A stretch of 64,000 bases of DNA from contig NC_088792.1 of the NCBI RefSeq assembly GCF_011386835.1, positions 64,587,287 to 64,651,286 on the forward strand, read 5' to 3'. The stretch comes from Chrysemys picta bellii (lineage: Eukaryota > Chordata > Testudines > Emydidae). The notes under the pieces are model-generated. The model was not told where the DNA came from and searched no databases. It saw only the letters and a list, made by a program, of their open reading frames with translations. Within the stretch, counting starts at the first letter, position 1, and each line of letters starts with the position of its first letter. Positions 12,040 through 24,344 of the stretch are shown piece by piece. The translations under genes were made by a program, and so were the position numbers.

Positions 12040-13215
12040 AGATTTAGCTTAATTACCAGCCAGTATCAAATCTTCTGTTCCTGAGCACAATCTTAGAGAA
12101 GACAAAGGCCAATTTACAAGCCCAGGACCTAGGATCAAAACCGCTTTAGTGGCACTGACGAATGATCTCCTGCTGTGAATGGATGGAGAGCAGACATCCA
12201 TTCTGATCCTCCTGGACCTCTCTGCAGCATTCAGCACTGCTGATCATGAGATACTGCTGTCCCATCTGAGAAAAGAAGCAAGGATCCATAAGAATGTGCT
12301 AAAATGGTTTAAGTCAAAGCATAGTGATGTGAAGTAGCATCTCTGCCACCAGGTCCCTCATTTGTGGAGTCCCATAAGGATAAATTTTCTCTGATCTAGG
12401 CAAACTAGTGAGAGTTCATGGATTCAAGTGCCAACAATATGCAGATGAGACACAACTTCTACCATCTCTGTTTTGCAAGGACTAAGTCCTATCCTGATGG
12501 AGATTCACCTGGCCCTCAGTTATATGTTGCCTTTATCATCTTCTATTTGGATGATCCAATGGCTGGAAGTAAGATGTAAATTTTTAACCATGAGGGTAAT
12601 TAGCCATTGGAACAATTTACCAAGGAGGGTGGTGAACTCTCTGTCAATGACAATTTTTAAATCAAGGTTGAATGGTTTTTCTGAAAGATCTGCTCTAGGA
12701 ATGATTTTGGGTCAGTTTTATGGCCTGTCTTATACAGGAAGTTAGAATAGAGGATCACAATGGATCCTTCTGTCCTTGGAATCTGTGATTCCAGCAACAA
12801 AATATACCTGGACATGAAGCCATGAGACTTTAGGAAACTTCAGCTACTGCAGAATGTGGCAGTGTGTCTCCTCAGCAACACAGGCTACAGTGAGCACATC
12901 AGACCTGTCATCCTCTCTACAGTGGCTTCTCATAGAATATAGAGTCAAATTCAAGGTCTTGATCCTTACCTTCAAGGCACTTAATAGCTTGGGTTCAGGA
13001 TATCTAGAAGATCATCTAAAGGTCTGAGATAAAGATCGCTGTTGACAGCTCTGCTCCTCAGGCACAACGGGTAAAGCTAGTTTGTGCAGGAGACAGCTGC
13101 TGTGGGAGCAGAGTCAAGACTGTGGAACACATTCCCACAGGAACTGAGAACTGTCACAAACCTCACCACTTTCCACTCCAAGTGCAAGTCATGCTTCTTT
13201 GGCCATATCTTAACT
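12040..13215 (+). mobile_element. L2-like LINE fragment, RT domain remnants
   Basis: The plus strand at about 12200-12275 reads ILILLDLSAAFSTADHEILL, the reverse-transcriptase motif A region typical of L2/CR1-group LINEs, with a substitution in the usual FDTVDH. Text at about 12840-12960 reads LQNVAVCLLSNTGYSEHIRP, the C-terminal part of L2-type ORF2. Frames are broken by stops, so it is an old, inactive copy. A CR1 3' end is nested within it. Confidence 0.75.
12585..12785 (+). mobile_element. CR1 LINE 3' end, nested
   Basis: Text GGTGGTGAACTCTCTGTCAA and GATCACAATGGATCCTTCTG, ending GGAATCTGTGATTC, matches the 3' end of a CR1 subfamily, including the ATTCTATG-like terminal motif in diverged form. 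It interrupts the L2-like LINE in the same direction. The 5' truncation is normal for CR1. Confidence 0.7.
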
Positions 13216-14082
13216 AAAATAAACATACATATATTTTTTAAAAACTACCACAACTGAACACACTATTGCCACACAATTTTTCCTCTGGGGGATGATGATG
13301 AGAGGATGAACCACATGTTAAAGATGTTAGTCACATCACATAATGTGTTTCTGAAGGACCTCAAATATCATGAATAAAACAGAGCAGAAACGTCCCCATA
13401 GTAAGATAGGGCAAAACTATCTAAACTCTGAGATTTTGACTCTCCTAAATAAGATGGTGGTATCAAGCAAGCAAGATTCTCTCCTCTCCTTTTCTCTGTC
13501 CTCCCTCATACTGTCTGGTCAGCATTCATTTCCTAGCTGCCTTTACCTCAGTTTTCAGGACTTTCCACTTAGTGTTGCCTTGATTGGTAAAAGAGCTCTC
13601 CTTAAGTGACGTAGCCTGACTTCTGGGGCTTCCACTTCTGTTGTCACATGTCCCAGGGTAGCCTTTTCTCCTGTATTTATATCCTTTCTTTTTGAATCAG
13701 CCAGTCCAGTCAGATCTGTAATAAATTCTTCTGGTTTATTTAACTCGTGGTGCTTTTTCTCAGTGCTTCTGGTTATTTAATTCCAAAAGTATTACTTGTT
13801 CCTTTGTCATCTGCTGAAATCCTTTCATGAGTCAGCTCAGAGCTTGTTTTATCCTACTTTGCTTCTCTGTATTTGGAGGGTTTCTGGTCTATTTTGTCTG
13901 TTTTGGCACATTTTGTTGGCTTCTTTTCAGTGTCTCTGGTCTTGTAGTATTTCGGACTCTTCTGTTGTTGCTTTGGTGAATTGTTTCTCTGCACAGCTTC
14001 AGTGCTTTGCCAGGTTTGGTAGGCATATTCTTCCAGTCAAATCTCTTCAAATTATTTTCCCCCTCACTGTCCCTATAGATAA
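13216..14082. other. PALS2: Intron, no feature seen
   Basis: AT-rich to mixed intron with T-rich tracts. No exon or element ends found. Confidence 0.45.
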
Positions 14083-14335
14083 CATGGTTTTCAAACTGTG
14101 GGTCGCGACCCAGTAGTGGGTTGTGGAATGGAAGACATTGGGTCGTGGCGGCTCTAGTCAGCACCGCTGTCCTAGCCGTTAAAAGTCCCGTCAGCGGTAC
14201 TGCCTGGCTAAGGCAGGTTAGTTCCTACCTGTTCCAACACTACACTGCGCCCCAGCAGCTCCTAGGTAGGGGGGCCCATGGGGCTCCACGTGCTGCCCTT
14301 GCCCCGAGTATTGGCTCCACACTATAGGTTTGACC
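14083..14335 (+). mobile_element. hAT MITE, truncated
   Basis: The left end reads CATGGTTTTCAAACTGTGGG followed by TCGCGACCC, a terminus close to CAGTGGTTCTCAAAC types of hAT elements. The body is GC-rich and matches a repeat I recall from turtles. A matching right terminus and 8-bp duplication are not seen, so the right part is probably deleted. Confidence 0.55.
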
Positions 14336-14482
14336 ATTTAAAGGTAGATTTCTTTTAAAGCACAAAATAAATCATATTCCTGAAAAATCTGAATAAGATT
14401 TTACTGAAACATATGATGGCTTACAGTAAATCATGTGATCTTTATGTTCTTAGGTGCCTCAGAGGCCTAACTGAGAGGAAGA

Positions 14483-14740
14483 ATTGTCTAGTGGTTAGGG
14501 CACTAGCCTAGGGCTTGGGAGACCGGGATTCAGTTCCTTGCTCTACAAAATACTTCCTATGTGATCTTAGGCAAGTCACTCAGCCTCTCTGTGCCTCAAA
14601 TCCCCATTTGTAAAAACAAGGAAGTGCTACTGTCCTCATTTCACAGTGGTGTTGTAAGAATAAATACATTAAAAACTGTGAAGTGCTTTGAAATCTACTG
14701 ATAAAAAGTGCAATATTAGAGCTAGGTATTATATAGTATG
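14483..14740 (+). repeat. tRNA-derived SINE
   Basis: The head GTCTAGTGGTTAGGGCACTA is an A-box sequence and GGGATTCAGTTCC about 40 bases on is the B-box region. The body CAAGTCACTCAGCCTCTCTG and TGCCTCAAATCCCCATTTGT is typical of turtle polIII SINEs, ending in an AT-rich tail. Not a functional tRNA gene: no cloverleaf closes. Confidence 0.82.
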
Positions 14741-14924
14741 AAGAGACAGATCATAAGATCCCCTTTAAACTTTTTTCAGCCCAAGGTTTTGGCTAACACA
14801 AATCAGCATGGTATGGAAAATTGCAAGAAGAAATATAATTTCTGTATCTTCAGTCTGGTTTGATGGGTTGTTCCTTCTGTGTATACCTTATGAGGCAGCA
14901 GAAAAAACCAATTAGAACACTGAG

Positions 14925-15105
14925 GGCAAGATTTTTAAAAGTGATTAGTGATTTTTGGGTGAGTCTACTTTTTTGGTCTGACTGACTTGAGACTACTAAA
15001 ATATGGCCTGATTTTCAGAGGATACGTGCTCAACATTTTCTGAAAATGTGGCCCCTTTAAGGTGTCTCAACTTGGGCACCCACAAATTGACCCTCAGCCT
15101 GTTGG
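14925..15105. repeat. Palindromic MITE-like repeat fragment
   Basis: Contains CTGATTTTCAGAGGATACGT and its inverted partner around ACATTTTCTGAAAATG, followed by GGTGTCTCAACTTGGGCACC. This looks like an old palindromic dispersed repeat. Boundaries unclear. Confidence 0.4.
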
Positions 15106-15439
15106 AACCTTCAATTCAGATAATCAGTAGCCCATAAAACAAGAAGCTTCTTTTCCTCACCAAAGTCTAGCTTCTGCAAAGACCATTAAGGATTACTCAG
15201 TAACACTACTGCTGTTCCTTTATCAGGTAAGGATCCTTTTTTCTTTTAACTGTATGAACAAAAAAGAAACCAAGAAATAGAAACCAAGCTTCAAAGTGTA
15301 GCCTTTTGAAGAGCAGTTTTTCGGCCTTCTTTCTCTAGTTTGGTACATTTTTAAACTAGTGTGGCACTAAAGCCTGAAGATGAGTCTAACTCTGTAGTCA
15401 AGAGGCAGAAATCATTGAAAGGGTTCAAAATTGCATATC

Positions 15440-15645
15440 CTACTCAGAGGCTAGGGACCCCATTCCTTACCCATCCTGGCTAATAGCCATTAATGGACTT
15501 AACCTCCATGAATTTATCTAGTTCTCTTTTAAACCCTGTTATAGTCCTAGACATCACAACCTCCTCAGGCAATGAGTTCCATAGGTTGACTATGCTCTGT
15601 GTGATGAAGAACGTCCTTTTATTTGTTTTAAAACTCATGGGTCAA
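15440..15645 (-). mobile_element. CR1 LINE 3' fragment
   Basis: The plus strand reads CATCCTGGCTAATAGCCATT, TGAATTTATCTAGTTCTC, and TGAGTTCCATAGGTTGACTA. The same text occurs in the larger minus-strand CR1 at 40150, so this is a short copy in minus orientation. Confidence 0.72.
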
Positions 15646-16689
15646 AAGAACTAAGGTAAAAGGCTTTTAAATATCATTTAGTTAAAAGGACTTATTAAAA
15701 GACTCAAAATTGAAACGTCAAACCTCCAAGCATAAGGCTGGACTGGATTTGTGAAACTTATTTTGTGCAGATTTATTATCTGTTCAGTACCTTATTGTTG
15801 CATGAAGGGAAAACGTACTCTACTTTAGAACTGCTGTTTTTCTGCCCACTGTTTCTCTTCTTTCCCCCTTCTGTTTCTTTCTTTCATTTGTACTTTGTTT
15901 TCTGTAGCAACTCCCAGTTTCTCACCCCTGACCTGTGGATTTTGATCTCAACCCTTTCCTCATTTCATTGCTAAAAGAATAAATTAGATAGTTAATGATT
16001 ACATTTTAAAGTGTCTAGATTATTGGTAGTCAGAGGAAGTTCACATCTATGAATCATTGTTTCAGGCTGTTTGCAGAATCAGGCAGACGGCACTACATTG
16101 CTTACAGTCCGTTCACATTTGAAAGGTTATCTACCATACCATCTCATTGAGTGATTTAAAATGGGTAGGCTTCTTCACTCTTAGAGAAAAACACTGATAA
16201 GTACAAGATTGGACACCCTCAGTAATGGCCAGGTGGTACTGCATAAAATTACAGGAGATGCCTCTTGTGTCCCCTCTGTTCATCGTGCCCTTACTTGCTT
16301 TTTAGGAAGAAAAATAACACAAGGTTTTATTAACTGTGTGAAGTTCATTGCCTGTTCAAGTACAGGTGCAAAATCTGGGAGTTGTTTCCCTACATTTTAT
16401 AGTACCAAACGAGGTGGACCAATTTTCATTTTTGAAATGGCTGAATTTGTTTGTATGCAAGAAAAAATTCTGGATGGAATCCGCTAATGCAAAGATTTGG
16501 GAGGACAGTTCATTCAGGGTATTTTGTAATATGCCTGGATCTCCGGGAGACCTACCTTTTTTTATATGCCTCTAGATCCCTGTTGGTATTATTGTCTGAG
16601 ACTAGTCCTAGGGAGACATTCACTTTCAGTCAGAGCCAGTCCTGTGGACACATATGTGCTTGGGCTAGAACTGGCAGCAATAAAGTTTA
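15646..16689. other. PALS2: Intron, no feature seen
   Basis: AT-rich intron. No element ends or exon recognised. Confidence 0.4.
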
Positions 16690-19600
16690 GCTTGTTCTTC
16701 GAATGATGGTCCCTATGTGTATTTCACATGTGGGATATGCATGCGCACCATGTTTCTGAGTCTGGAAAGTTTTGTAAGCAGTATTCATTAGCCCGCCTAT
16801 GGGCTGTAGATCTTGTGCTCCAAACTAAGGGCATATATGGTGGTGCGAGCCGATGCCTCTCTAGTTCCTTCTTACTGCTGCATGGTCTGAGTTGGAATCT
16901 TTGGTGTTCTCTGCTCCTTTTTTTCTTACTGTCATTGCTTTAGGATATTTGAAATAGTTCGTTTTTAGTAGCTTCAGCAGTTTTTAGTATTTTTATAGCA
17001 AGTTCTACATAGTATAGTTAGATAATGTTTTTTCCTTTTTCTTCCCCATCAGGGGATGTTTTCACCCTAAGCAGTCTGGGATTATGTCCAGGGTCTCAGA
17101 TGTCAAAAACTGTTTCTTGCCCTCTCTCCTTTTCAGTGAGCGACGAACATCAACAGTGCCTCTACTGCCTGGGTGATGCTCATATTTCTGTCTAGTGCAG
17201 CATCTGCCATTCTTTTCCCCCCAGAACTTGTGAGGGTCAGGAACTGAGACTCAGAAAACATCTTGTGGAGAAGGCGATAAAGCCCCAATCAGATCCGGTC
17301 TGGGGACACCTCTGTTTATCAGTCTCAACAAGCGGGCTATGCCTCTCAAAGCACAAGTTGAGGAATGGAGGCTACAACTGTTAAGCCTAGAGAGAAAGCT
17401 TCACATGAGATGCAGTCTCATAGATATCAGGACAAGTCATCTTCGTCTAAAACTGCTCTGAAGAGAGAGGCTCCCTCCCTGACCCCATCAAAGTCAAAAG
17501 AGCCAGGGCGCACTGGCTCTAAGGGCTTAAGCCTCAGTAAATCTTGACAGAAGGAGGAGGCACACAAGGTTATAGATCCAGTGGTTCTGACATTGGCTCT
17601 GATGGTGAAGGCTTGTGATAAACAGCTTCTGACGCTCCCATCTACTTCTAAAGCTTATGCAGTACCAATAACGACATGGCCCTGATAGGAGCCAACCGCC
17701 ACGGTGACCAGAGAAGCTCTCGTTCCAATGGCTCTGCCAATATACTCTCCTTAGACTACAAGGTGTTCTGAGATCTGCGTCTCCCTGGAGGACAGCTTTG
17801 CTCTTCCTTACCTTCATTCACCCTCCTATTGGGATCATCTCTATTCTTGGACATGCATACACCTGGAAAGAGACTATTCCACCAAGTCAACCATTTGTAC
17901 CATTGGTTCCACCAGAGATAAGGAATCCAGCTTTCTCTTCAGATGAGTATTAGCCTCTGCAGGATCCTCTGCAGCATCAGGCAGAGGGAACATGAGACAA
18001 GAGCCCCAGATGATTAGGATTCCAGTCCCAGACCAGATACGACAAGCCAAAGGACAGGTGGTATCTGATGCCATGGATTCCTCCTCCACCAGTTGATCCA
18101 TCCTACTGGCAATCTTGGGGACTATGGGAGCCTACCAGAGACACCAAGGATCACTTCAGGAGTCCTGTTTATCATCACCCAGTTACCCACAATTGAAACT
18201 GTCAGAATATTTGGAAGGGGAAAGTGAGCCAGAGCCAACAGTTCTTGTCATCCTCACCGAATGAGGTGGTTACTCTATCCTCTCTGTTTCCCTCAGATGA
18301 CTTTAAGCAATACCAGGAGCTCATGCACAAGGTGACGATAGAGCTACAGATTGAGCTGGAGAAGGTCCAGGAGCCTCAGCACAGTTTGCTGGACATTCTG
18401 CAACCTTCTGGTCCCTGCTGAGTGGGCCCTCCACATCAATGAGGCCATCGTGGACCTGGCAAAGATGATTTGGCACACGCTGGCTTCTTGTGTGCCCACC
18501 CCAAAGAGGGCCAAAAAGCACTGCTTTGTTCCTTCCTGGAGGGGAAGGGGGGAGAGGTTTTTGTTTTCTCACCCACTGCCTAACTCTTTGGTAGTGCAGG
18601 TAGCTACAGAACAGTACAAGCAACAGCACCCAAAGCCCACGCTCTCTGATAAGGGACACAAGTGACTCAACCTGCTAGGGAGAAAGGTCTTCTCATCCAC
18701 CTCACTCCAGTTCAGGAACTCAAATTACCAAGCCTTTTTGTCCAAATACGATGTTAGCAACTGTAATAAGTTTTTGGAATTCAAGGACAAGCTCCCTGAG
18801 GATAAGGCCCACTCGCAGGCCTTAGTGGATTAGGGTAGGATGGTGGCCAAAGCTTCCCTCTAAGGTGCTCATTTAGAAAGATGGCTGCAGCCATTGTTAT
18901 GAGGAGAGATTAATGGGTTGCAATCCTCAGGTTTCCCTAGAGAGGTGCAGAGTACCATCCAAGATCTGCCCTTCGATAGTATCAACCTATTTCATGATTG
19001 TCTCTCCACTCCTTGAGTCTTTAAGGGTAATGCTTTGCTTGCTGGGCATTTATACTCCCACCCTTCAGAGAAAACACCATAGACAAGGGGAATAGGGCAA
19101 GATGATCTCCTCAGCTTTTTAACCACCAACATCCTCAGGAGCCACCACAGAGGAGACAGAGGGTTTATAGACCCAGGAACTCAGCCACTGTAACATCAAC
19201 TGAAACATCATATTCCAGCCTCCAAATGAAGAGTTTCTTTTGATAGGTCTGTTAAGACCTGCATACCCTTATTGATGCTGCTTCATTCCCCTCCCCTGGT
19301 ATTTGGAGGCTGCCTTACCTAATTTGCCAAAAACTGGGGGGGAGGGGGGGGGCACTACAGACAATTGGGTATTAGAGATTATTCATGGTAGCTATCTGAT
19401 CATGTTTCTGGTATCTCCTACTCACAAATCCCCTTCCCTGTTCCATTTCAAGGACCACTCTCACAAGCAAATTCTACAACAAGAGGCAAGCCCCCTTCTC
19501 CTCCGGGGACCTGTAGAAAGGGTTCCACCACTACATCAGGGAAGGGATTCTATTCCCCTTACTTCCTGACCTCCAAGAAGAATGGGGGAAGGAGAGCAAT

Positions 19601-21060
19601 TGTCAATCTGAAGCAGCTGAATGGATTAATTTGAAAGCTCAAATTCCTCATGATATCCTTGGGCATCAGTAATTTCCTTGTTAGAGGAGGACACATGGTT
19701 TGACATTCTTGACCTGAAAGATGCATAAGTTCACAAAGACATCCACCCAACTCACAGGAGGTTCCTCTTCAATCAATCACATTACCAGCTCAGTGTCCTT
19801 CACTTTGGCCTAGCTATAACACCCAAGGTCTTTACAAAGGTTTTTTTCAGTAGTGGCAGTTCGGATGAGAAGGGATTTACAGGCTTCCCTTACCTCAACA
19901 ACTTGCTTCTGAAGAGCAATTCCTATGAGGAAGTCCAGTGAACAGCCAGTGTTGTGCTCAAGCTTCTGGCTTCCCTGGATGTCTGCATCAATCACAAAAA
20001 GTCCATGTTGACCCCCACAAGATGCATAAACTTTACAGGGGCCATGTAGGACTCAACCACAGCAAGAGCATATCTACCTCTTGATCAGTTTCAGGCCATG
20101 AGTGCACTCATACATCACATCAGTATCAGACCCAGGATATCAGTCCAGACTTGCTTTTCCCTCCTTGGCCACATTGTCTCTTGCACACATGTGATGCCAT
20201 TCACCAGACTTCATCTTTGTTGCCTACAAGCCTGGCTTCTCTCTATGGACACATCAGAATGGCAATATAGATGGTAAAGTGACCATTCCTTCCAAAGTTT
20301 TGGACTCTTTCAGATGGTGGATGAAACCGAAAAAGGTTTGAATGGGGATTCCGTTTCTCACACTGACTCCTGAGGCAACCATTGTTAACAGTGCCTCCTT
20401 CTTGGGTTGGGGTGTTCACGTGGGTGATCATATGGCACAAGGTATCTGGGCTGTATGGGAGTCCAGAATGCATATCAATTTACTAGAACTCTGAGCAATC
20501 CATTGAACCTGCGACACCTCCCTCCCATTCATCCAACCCAAACATGTCTAAATGTTGGACAACATGACAACGGTATTTTATATAAACAAGCAGGGGGGAA
20601 CAAGTTGTCATTCTCTGTGCATAGAGGCAAGCGTCCTCTGGAACTGGTGCATCAGCCATCGCATAGCCCTACCAGCAGCATATTTACCACGGGTGCAAAA
20701 CTCCCTAGCAGATTGTCTGAGCAGACATTTTTCTGCAAATCACAAATGGGAGGTTTACAATTTGGTTCTCAGTGTTTTCTCTCAATGGGGAACACCAGAC
20801 TGGGACATTTTTGCCGTATGAGGGAACAGGAAACTTCCTCAATACTGCTCCAGAGCAGCCCTGTGCAGGGGCTCAATTGGAGATGCTCTGCTGGTGTCAT
20901 GGACGGATTGCCTGGAGTATGCCTTCCTTGCCATCCCATTGATACCACAGGTTCTATGGAAGATCCACCAAGACAGAGCTCAAGTCTTCCTGATTGCACC
21001 CAGTTGGCAGAGACAGCTCTGGCTTATGGATCTGCCAAAGTCCCGGTTCACCCACCCATG
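16690..21060 (+). mobile_element. DIRS-type retrotransposon, decayed copy 1
   Basis: The left end near 16700 contains GTTCTTCGAATGATGG, a DIRS-like terminal sequence. A gag-like region follows: QCLYCLGDAHISV at about 17150, then at 18224-18660 DDFKQYQELMHKVTIELQIE, broken by a frameshift, which aligns with gag of the copy at 23535. RT and RNase H remnants lie at about 19570-20830, including NSLADCLSRH. No tyrosine recombinase is visible, and the copy ends abruptly near 21060. Many stops and frameshifts show it is inactive. The 213-residue frame at 20455-21096 is a shadow frame over the RNase H region. Confidence 0.72.
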
Positions 21061-21475
21061 AATATCCCCTCAGAAAATGGGGTATTTGTCCCATAGAAAA
21101 TGTTGAGTTTTCCATGAAAAATTGAAAACCCAGAACACTTTGGCCAAAACCCAAAATATTTCTACTCTGAAATGCTTCTGCAGTGCATAATGCTCTCATT
21201 CTCTTCTGTAGGCTGGGCTCCCTTGACAAACTACATCTCCCATGATGCATATGGGTCTTTACTCTTGGTGAGCAGAGGCATACATAATGGCAGTTGCATG
21301 GCTACGGTGCATCCTGAAAGCTGTAGTCCAGCTGGGGAGGGGTTTGGTTTTTGGATGTTCAGATTTTTGACAAAATCAATTTTCCATAGAAAGTAGACAT
21401 TTTCCACAAAAACAATTTTAGTCAAAAACTCAATTTTCTCTCTAAACAGTTTTGATAGAAAACTTTCAACTAGTT
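21061..21475. repeat. TTTTCC/GGAAAA-type dispersed repeat
   Basis: The left part reads GAAAATGTTGAGTTTTCC and the right part GTTTTGATAGAAAACTTTC, with the centre ACTACATCTCCCATGATGCA, a motif seen in many vertebrate nonautonomous DNA elements. Arms are imperfect and no target duplication is clear. Confidence 0.35.
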
Positions 21476-23076
21476 TTTATTTTAATATATTTGTTAATTA
21501 CTTACAGCCCCCCTCCCCACATTAAAAGAAAGCTAAGGTTGCAATATCAAGCACTAAGAAGTTAAGAAATGCTAGAATTGAGTTTGTGTTATAGCACACT
21601 CTGGAAAAATAGTATGTGATCTTGTAGTTGAAGTGTTGTTAAGGTGGCTATAGACCCAGGCTATCAGTACTCCTCTGCTCCTCTTTATTCACCCTCACAC
21701 AACTCATTTCATTATCCCACCTCCACTTCTTCCCTTCCCACCAGCTCCTCCCTGTTCGCACCTCTGCATTCAGGTCACATTGCTTCCTCCTCCTTCATGC
21801 TGCCTTGGCGGTAGCAATGGAAGCATTGAGAACACAGGAGGGACATTCTTCCTGCTCTCAATTCCAGTGCCTGGCAGCACAGAATTGTTCAGCTGTTGAG
21901 AGAAGCAATTGCAGGTAAAGTCTGGCCCAATCCCTCATCCCTGGAATGGCACATGACTAGTCTTGTCGGTCCACAGGAGATGTATAGGGATGAAGAATGC
22001 TCTGTGCAGGCAGACTCTTCAGAGAGTGGTGCTGCTGCCAGTCTCTAACAAATTTCTACTGAGCAAACTGCAGTTTTCAGAGACTTGGCTGAATTTGGGT
22101 ACAGTCTCTATTTGAGAGAGAGAGAGAGACACTTCCTCAGAAGTTGATTTTCTTGAGGGAATGTGAGGTGCCAAAAAGCTCAGTGTTCTAACTGATTGTT
22201 CCTGTTAACTTGTACACTGAAGGAGTAAATACATTGTTCTAAATTGATGGATTTGAAGATTTAAAAAAAAGCTCTTTGCAGGTGGTAAATTTATCTTTCT
22301 GAATATGGTTATCAAAAACATAAATTCTCCAGGACCAGCCTTGAGTACATGCAAGACAAAAGACTGCTTGAGCTAAGCAGGAGCTATAGGAATGCACTGA
22401 GCTTTAGTCAGAGATGCATTCTCCTTTACAGGGGGTAAGGCACACAAATCCCCATCTTCTGAAGCACTGGAACTACAGAGAAGGGGGGCAATTTACTGCC
22501 AGTTCCCTTTCCAATAGCAACTCTGAGAGGAAGGCCTTTAATACAAGCAAGACAAGTGACTGCTTGAAATCTCGGCAATTCGTAGCCTAAGTTCATACTT
22601 AGAATTTCACAAATCCCAAGGCCAGTGCTCACATTCTCAGAAATGCATATTTTAGATTAATTTCAGGTTAGTGCATGTCAGAATGCTGAGTTGTGGTTTA
22701 TACTGAAGTGTAAAAATGAGTGTTTCAGTTCCAGTTAGACAATATATGTATAATTTTTTTTAAAAAGCCAAATTTTTTGTATTTTCCTGGGTTGAGAAGC
22801 TTTGAGACTGTTTTAGTATTGCTGCTTACTTTAATGTGCTCTCCGCTGGTATAATATCAGTATATATATCAGGCAAAATGTTCTTTAAATCTTCTCCAAT
22901 AGCTTGTATTTCGCTTGGCCAAGGCAAATTGTTAACCATTAATGAAATTTTGTATGTCCTTAGCAAAGTTACTAAGCATTTTTGGCTTTATTAATGAAGT
23001 AATGAGACTTTTTGATATCAGTAGCAATTGTTGATATCCAATCTTTTAAGCTTTAAAAGTTTACAATGTGTTTCAG
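21476..23076. other. PALS2: Intron, no feature seen
   Basis: Intron before the SH3 exon. A short (GA)n run lies near 22118. Nothing else supportable. Confidence 0.45.
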
Positions 23077-23208
23077 GTATTTGTGAAGTGTCATTTTGAT
23101 TATAATCCATACAATGACAACCTGATCCCATGCAAAGAAGCAGGTTTGAAATTTTCTAAAGGAGAAATTCTTCAAATCGTAAACCGTGAAGACTCAAATT
23201 GGTGGCAG
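23077..23208 (+). CDS. PALS2: PALS2 coding exon, SH3 domain first part
   Basis: The exon encodes 44 residues (about 218-261) with the SH3 signature: [14 protein letters not shown] in the position of the ALYDY motif, a charged RT-like loop, [13 protein letters not shown], and NWWQ with the tandem tryptophans. In MAGUK proteins this SH3 packs against the guanylate-kinase-like domain rather than binding simple proline motifs. The acceptor tttcag follows a pyrimidine-poor tract; the donor is gttggt. Phase is 0 at both ends. The exon is the only coding sequence between two DIRS-laden introns. Confidence 0.95.
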
Positions 23209-23683
23209 GTTGGTAAAATGCGGAGACCTTTATTACTTTTATTATTTATAACAGTAATAGATTTGTATTAATCTAATCCTGTTGGTAGGAGTTTTAGGAA
23301 GAAGTATTGATCCTGCTTTTCACTCTCCAGCATAACCTCAAATTTTTAAAACAACTTTATATCATTCAGTCTTTCACTTCAGTATTATCTATACCACTCT
23401 ATCCTTTTTATACTACTACTTACTTGGTCTGAAGCTGCTATATTCCAAAATTCATTGTAGAGAGATAATTTCCAGCAAAGTATTAATTCTTAGGTTGTCA
23501 GTTAATTATGGTGAACCTCCCTCTGACAGTGATTGTGGAAGAGCAGGTTCTTCTTCGAGTGGTTGCAGACATGTGTTGCACTCAGGTGTGTGCACACCCA
23601 GCGGACCAAAGCTGGATAATTTTGCCTAGCAGTACCCATAGAATCAGCACTGGCTTCCTTCCACTCATAGCTCTTCCCACGGC

Positions 23684-23690
23684 TATAAAA
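23684..23690 (+). promoter_or_regulatory. TATA box-like site in DIRS left end
   Basis: TATAAAA in the context GGCTATAAAAGGGCAGC lies about 380 bp before the gag start, where a retrotransposon promoter would be. Activity is not shown. Confidence 0.4.
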
Positions 23691-23810
23691 GGGCAGCACC
23701 ACCCTAACCCCACTCCATTCCTTCTCACGGCTCGCAGCTAGAGTTGGAGGACTTAGTGTGATCTTTCCTCTCACTTGCCTTTACAGCTTTTTGTGTCATC
23801 TTTGTATATA

Positions 23811-23998
23811 CACCTCTACCCCGATATAATGCGACCCGATATAACACGAATTCGAATATAACGCGGTAAAGCAGTGCTCCGGGGGGGCAGGGCTGCACAC
23901 TCCGGCGGATCAAAGCAAGTTCAATATAATGCAGTTTCACCTATAACGCAGTAAGATTTTTTGGCTCCCGAGGACAGCGTTATATCAGGGTAGAGGTG
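23811..23998 (+). mobile_element. TA-flanked palindromic MITE, copy 2
   Basis: Starts CACCTCTACCCCGATATAAT, ends ATCAGGGTAGAGGTG, flanked by TA at 23809-23810 and 23999-24000. Same family as the copies at 5316, 35016, 36465 and 40826. It is inserted in the leader of DIRS copy 2, so it is younger than that element. Confidence 0.88.
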
Positions 23999-24059
23999 TA
24001 GTTACTGTTAGTACACTTAGTTAGTTAATAATAGTAGCCAGGTAGCTTCTCCTGGTAGG

Positions 24060-24344
24060 ATGCCCTCACTGGGATTAAAACATTGCCCTTTTTGTGGGGC
24101 AGCTATTCCCAATAACCATCCCCACCCCAGATGCTTATTGTGCCTTCAGGAAGGGCATACTAAAGAAAGATGCTCTATTTGTAAGTCCTTTAAAAAGAGG
24201 ACACAGGTAACTAGTGATGTAAGATTAAAACAGCACCTTCTCGAGCAGACAGTGTTACCTGCCTCAATGTTGGGGACCAGCGCCGCCAGCCACCAGTGCT
24301 CCAGGCAGCACGGTAAGGGGGCAGGGAGTGGGGGGGTTGGCTAG
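24060..24344 (+). pseudogene. DIRS gag start, cysteine-rich
   Basis: The frame begins MPSLGLKHCPFCGAAIP and continues with HPRCLLCLQEGHTKERCSIC, a repeated CxxC / CxxxGHxxxxC knuckle-like pattern seen at the start of DIRS gag proteins. Such motifs usually bind nucleic acid. The frame then runs into the minisatellite at 24305, which breaks the gene. Confidence 0.65.

Noticed and set aside
14483..14560. Possible tRNA gene
   Set aside because: A- and B-box words are present but no cloverleaf forms, and the body and tail show it is a SINE. The same applies to 53850 and 59880.
20455..21096. 213-codon plus-strand open frame
   Set aside because: It overlaps the DIRS RNase H region in a different frame. 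The readable RNase H text is at 20552-20821 in another frame.
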